From assembly GCA_964475755.1 (NCBI GenBank), contig CAYYXR010000013.1:1-63044 (forward strand): a DNA stretch of 63,044 bases. Reading direction: 5' to 3'. How positions within the stretch are numbered: position 1 is the stretch's first letter; every line of letters starts with the position of its first letter. Under the pieces are notes generated by a model. The model saw only the letters and a list, made by a program, of their open reading frames with translations. It did no database searches and had not been told where the DNA came from. This DNA comes from UBA11612 sp964475755. Lineage in GTDB: Bacteria > Pseudomonadota > Alphaproteobacteria > Rhodospirillales > Rhodospirillaceae. Of this stretch, positions 61,731 to 63,044 are shown one piece after another. The translations under genes and the position numbers were made by a program.

Positions 61731-63044
61731 ATGCCGCCCGCAAAGTCAAGCGCTCGTAAAGCGAGCGCCGACACCGAAAGCCTATTTGTAGGCGCGAAAA
61801 TTGTCCTCAAGGCCCTCGAAGAACAGGGCGTGGAGGTGGTGTTCGGCTATCCGGGCGGCGCGGTTCTACCCATTTACGACGAGTTGTTTAAACAAAACAA
61901 AATTCGGCACGTCCTTGTTCGCCACGAGCAAGGCGCCGTTCATGCCGCGGAAGGCTATGCCCGCTCCACCGGCAAGGTTGGCTGCGTGCTGGTGACCTCT
62001 GGTCCGGGCGCAACGAATGCCGTTACTGGTTTGACAGACGCCCTGTTGGATTCAATCCCAATCGTCTGCCTGACCGGACAGGTCCCTACACACTTGATCG
62101 GCAATGACGCCTTTCAGGAAGCGGACACCATCGGTATCACCCGGCCTTGTACCAAGCACAACTATCTCGTCCGCGACGTGGATCAGTTGGCAGAAACGGT
62201 CCATGAAGCTTTTTATGTGGCGCGCTCCGGTCGGCCCGGCCCCGTCGTGATTGATTTGCCAAAGGACGTTGCCATGGCGAAGGGCAGGTATTCGTCTGCA
62301 CCGCGCGGCGTTAGACGGCAGCAGCACAAAACTTATCATCCCCGCACTTCGCCCGACGCATCAAAGGTCGAAGCAGCCGTTCGCTTGATGGCGAACGCCA
62401 AAAAGCCTTTGTTCTATACCGGAGGTGGAGTCATTAACTCGGGACCACGTGCCAGTAAGGCGCTTCGCGAGTTGGTTCAGCTTACAGGATTTCCGATCAC
62501 CTCGACACTGTTGGGTCTGGGAGCCTTTCCTGCCGCCGACGAAAAATGGCTCGGCATGGTTGGGATGCACGGCCTTTATGAGTCCAATATGGCCATGCAC
62601 GATTGCGATCTTATGATCAATATCGGCGCGCGGTTTGACGACCGCGTGACAGGAAACCTTCAATTCTTTTCGCCAAATTCGAAAAAAATACACGTCGACA
62701 TTGACCCGTCGTCGATCAACAAAAACATGATCGTCGATTTGGGCATCATTGGCGATTGTGGCGCTGTGCTCGAAGAAATGCTGAAGACATGGAAAGCGCG
62801 AAAATATAAAGCTGACCAAGCCGCCCTAAAACAATGGTGGTCGCAAATCGAGAAATGGCGATCCAGAAACTGTTTACAGTTTCAGCAGGCGGGAAAAATT
62901 ATAAAACCCCAGTATGCCATTCAGCGTCTCTATGAACTAACCAAGGATCGCGAGACTTACGTCACAACCGAGGTTGGTCAGCATCAAATGTGGGCGGCAC
63001 AATTTTACAGGTTTGAGCACCCGAACAGATGGATGACATCCGGC
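61731..63044 (+). CDS. ilvB: Acetolactate synthase large subunit IlvB, 5' part
   Basis: The gene runs off the window end with no stop, 438 codons seen. I start it at ATG 61731, with GGGAAAG 6-9 bases upstream; an in-frame ATG at 61668 would add 21 residues. It has the thiamine-diphosphate enzyme features: GYPGGAVLPIYDELF, RHEQGAVHAAEGYARSTGKVG (Glu for TPP activation), TSGPGATNAVTG, DAFQEADTIGITRPCTKHNYLV and GRPGPVVIDLPKDV. First step of branched-chain amino acid synthesis. ilvN is expected next. Confidence 0.95.
   Translation, partial: MPPAKSSARKASADTESLFVGAKIVLKALEEQGVEVVFGYPGGAVLPIYDELFKQNKIRHVLVRHEQGAVHAAEGYARSTGKVGCVLVTSGPGATNAVTGLTDALLDSIPIVCLTGQVPTHLIGNDAFQEADTIGITRPCTKHNYLVRDVDQLAETVHEAFYVARSGRPGPVVIDLPKDVAMAKGRYSSAPRGVRRQQHKTYHPRTSPDASKVEAAVRLMANAKKPLFYTGGGVINSGPRASKALRELVQLTGFPITSTLLGLGAFPAADEKWLGMVGMHGLYESNMAMHDCDLMINIGARFDDRVTGNLQFFSPNSKKIHVDIDPSSINKNMIVDLGIIGDCGAVLEEMLKTWKARKYKADQAALKQWWSQIEKWRSRNCLQFQQAGKIIKPQYAIQRLYELTKDRETYVTTEVGQHQMWAAQFYRFEHPNRWMTSG

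Noticed and set aside
1..63044. tRNA, rRNA, CRISPR arrays, insertion sequences
   Set aside because: I looked in the gaps for cloverleaf-like sequences, regularly spaced repeats and transposase frames and saw none; a covariance search would be needed to exclude small RNAs.

Overview
The window looks like a piece of an alphaproteobacterial chromosome. I infer this from gene order (rpsF-rpsR-DUF2232-rplI; dnaB, alr, mlaE-mlaF, radA, cvpA, purF, SDR; fabD-fabG-acpP-fabF-mltG-yicC-gmk; lptF, lptD, surA, pdxA, rsmA; miaA-ilvB) and from alphaproteobacterial families such as DUF2794 and DUF2232. LptD, LptF, BamB, MlaE/F and SurA show a Gram-negative cell with an outer membrane. PQQ-type dehydrogenase, c-type cytochromes, a Tat-exported molybdoenzyme (MsrP) and a xanthine-dehydrogenase-like subunit suggest a respiratory, oxygen-using lifestyle. 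I cannot name a genus. I found no tRNA, rRNA, CRISPR array, insertion sequence or prophage.

Layout. 1-4.6 kb: an exported-protein cluster made of the end of a DUF1588/DUF1585 cytochrome-like protein, a Tat-exported DUF1552 protein, a secreted protein with three COG4315-type repeats and an uncharacterised secreted protein, closed by a strong terminator. 4.6-8.9 kb: a 2-hydroxyacid dehydrogenase, a methyltransferase, a small membrane protein, an ArsC/Spx-like protein overlapping a MOSC protein, DUF2794 and a small lipoprotein. 9.1-12.9 kb: TPR-like membrane protein, BamB and Der. 12.9-17.7 kb: accessory genes including a solitary adenine DNA methyltransferase, a GNAT enzyme and MsrP. 17.7-26.5 kb: a long minus-strand housekeeping run from dnaB to an SDR gene. 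26.7-33.5 kb: genes between dnaB and rplI (PQQ dehydrogenase plus diheme cytochrome, LigB-type dioxygenase, UppP, WD40 protein, CobW GTPase). 33.6-35.9 kb: ribosomal protein operon. 36.2-37.0 kb: an XRE regulator plus DUF2975 pair with a very AT-rich promoter. 37.1-44.7 kb: fatty-acid synthesis, MltG, YicC and Gmk, interrupted by a rearrangement scar. 44.7-51.4 kb: RsmA, PdxA, SurA, LptD, LptF. 51.7-57.2 kb: FAD oxidoreductase, threonylcarbamoyl-AMP synthase, CysQ and a xanthine-dehydrogenase-like large subunit. 57.4-63.0 kb: PepA, a 97-residue protein, DUF1015, MiaA and the start of IlvB, which runs off the end.

The most useful observations are these. A single junction near 42.44-42.47 kb has removed the 5' ends of two divergent genes, an SDR gene that has lost any normal start and an EAL-domain gene that has lost its first half. 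lptG is missing from its usual place between lptF and lptD. The cytochrome next to the PQQ dehydrogenase has a CX4CH haem motif, and the dehydrogenase lacks the vicinal cysteine pair. The secreted DUF1588/DUF1552 cluster ends in an uncharacterised secreted protein. A 32-residue membrane peptide has a good ribosome binding site. A perfect 18-bp AT palindrome overlaps the XRE/DUF2975 promoter. None of these is proven by sequence alone.
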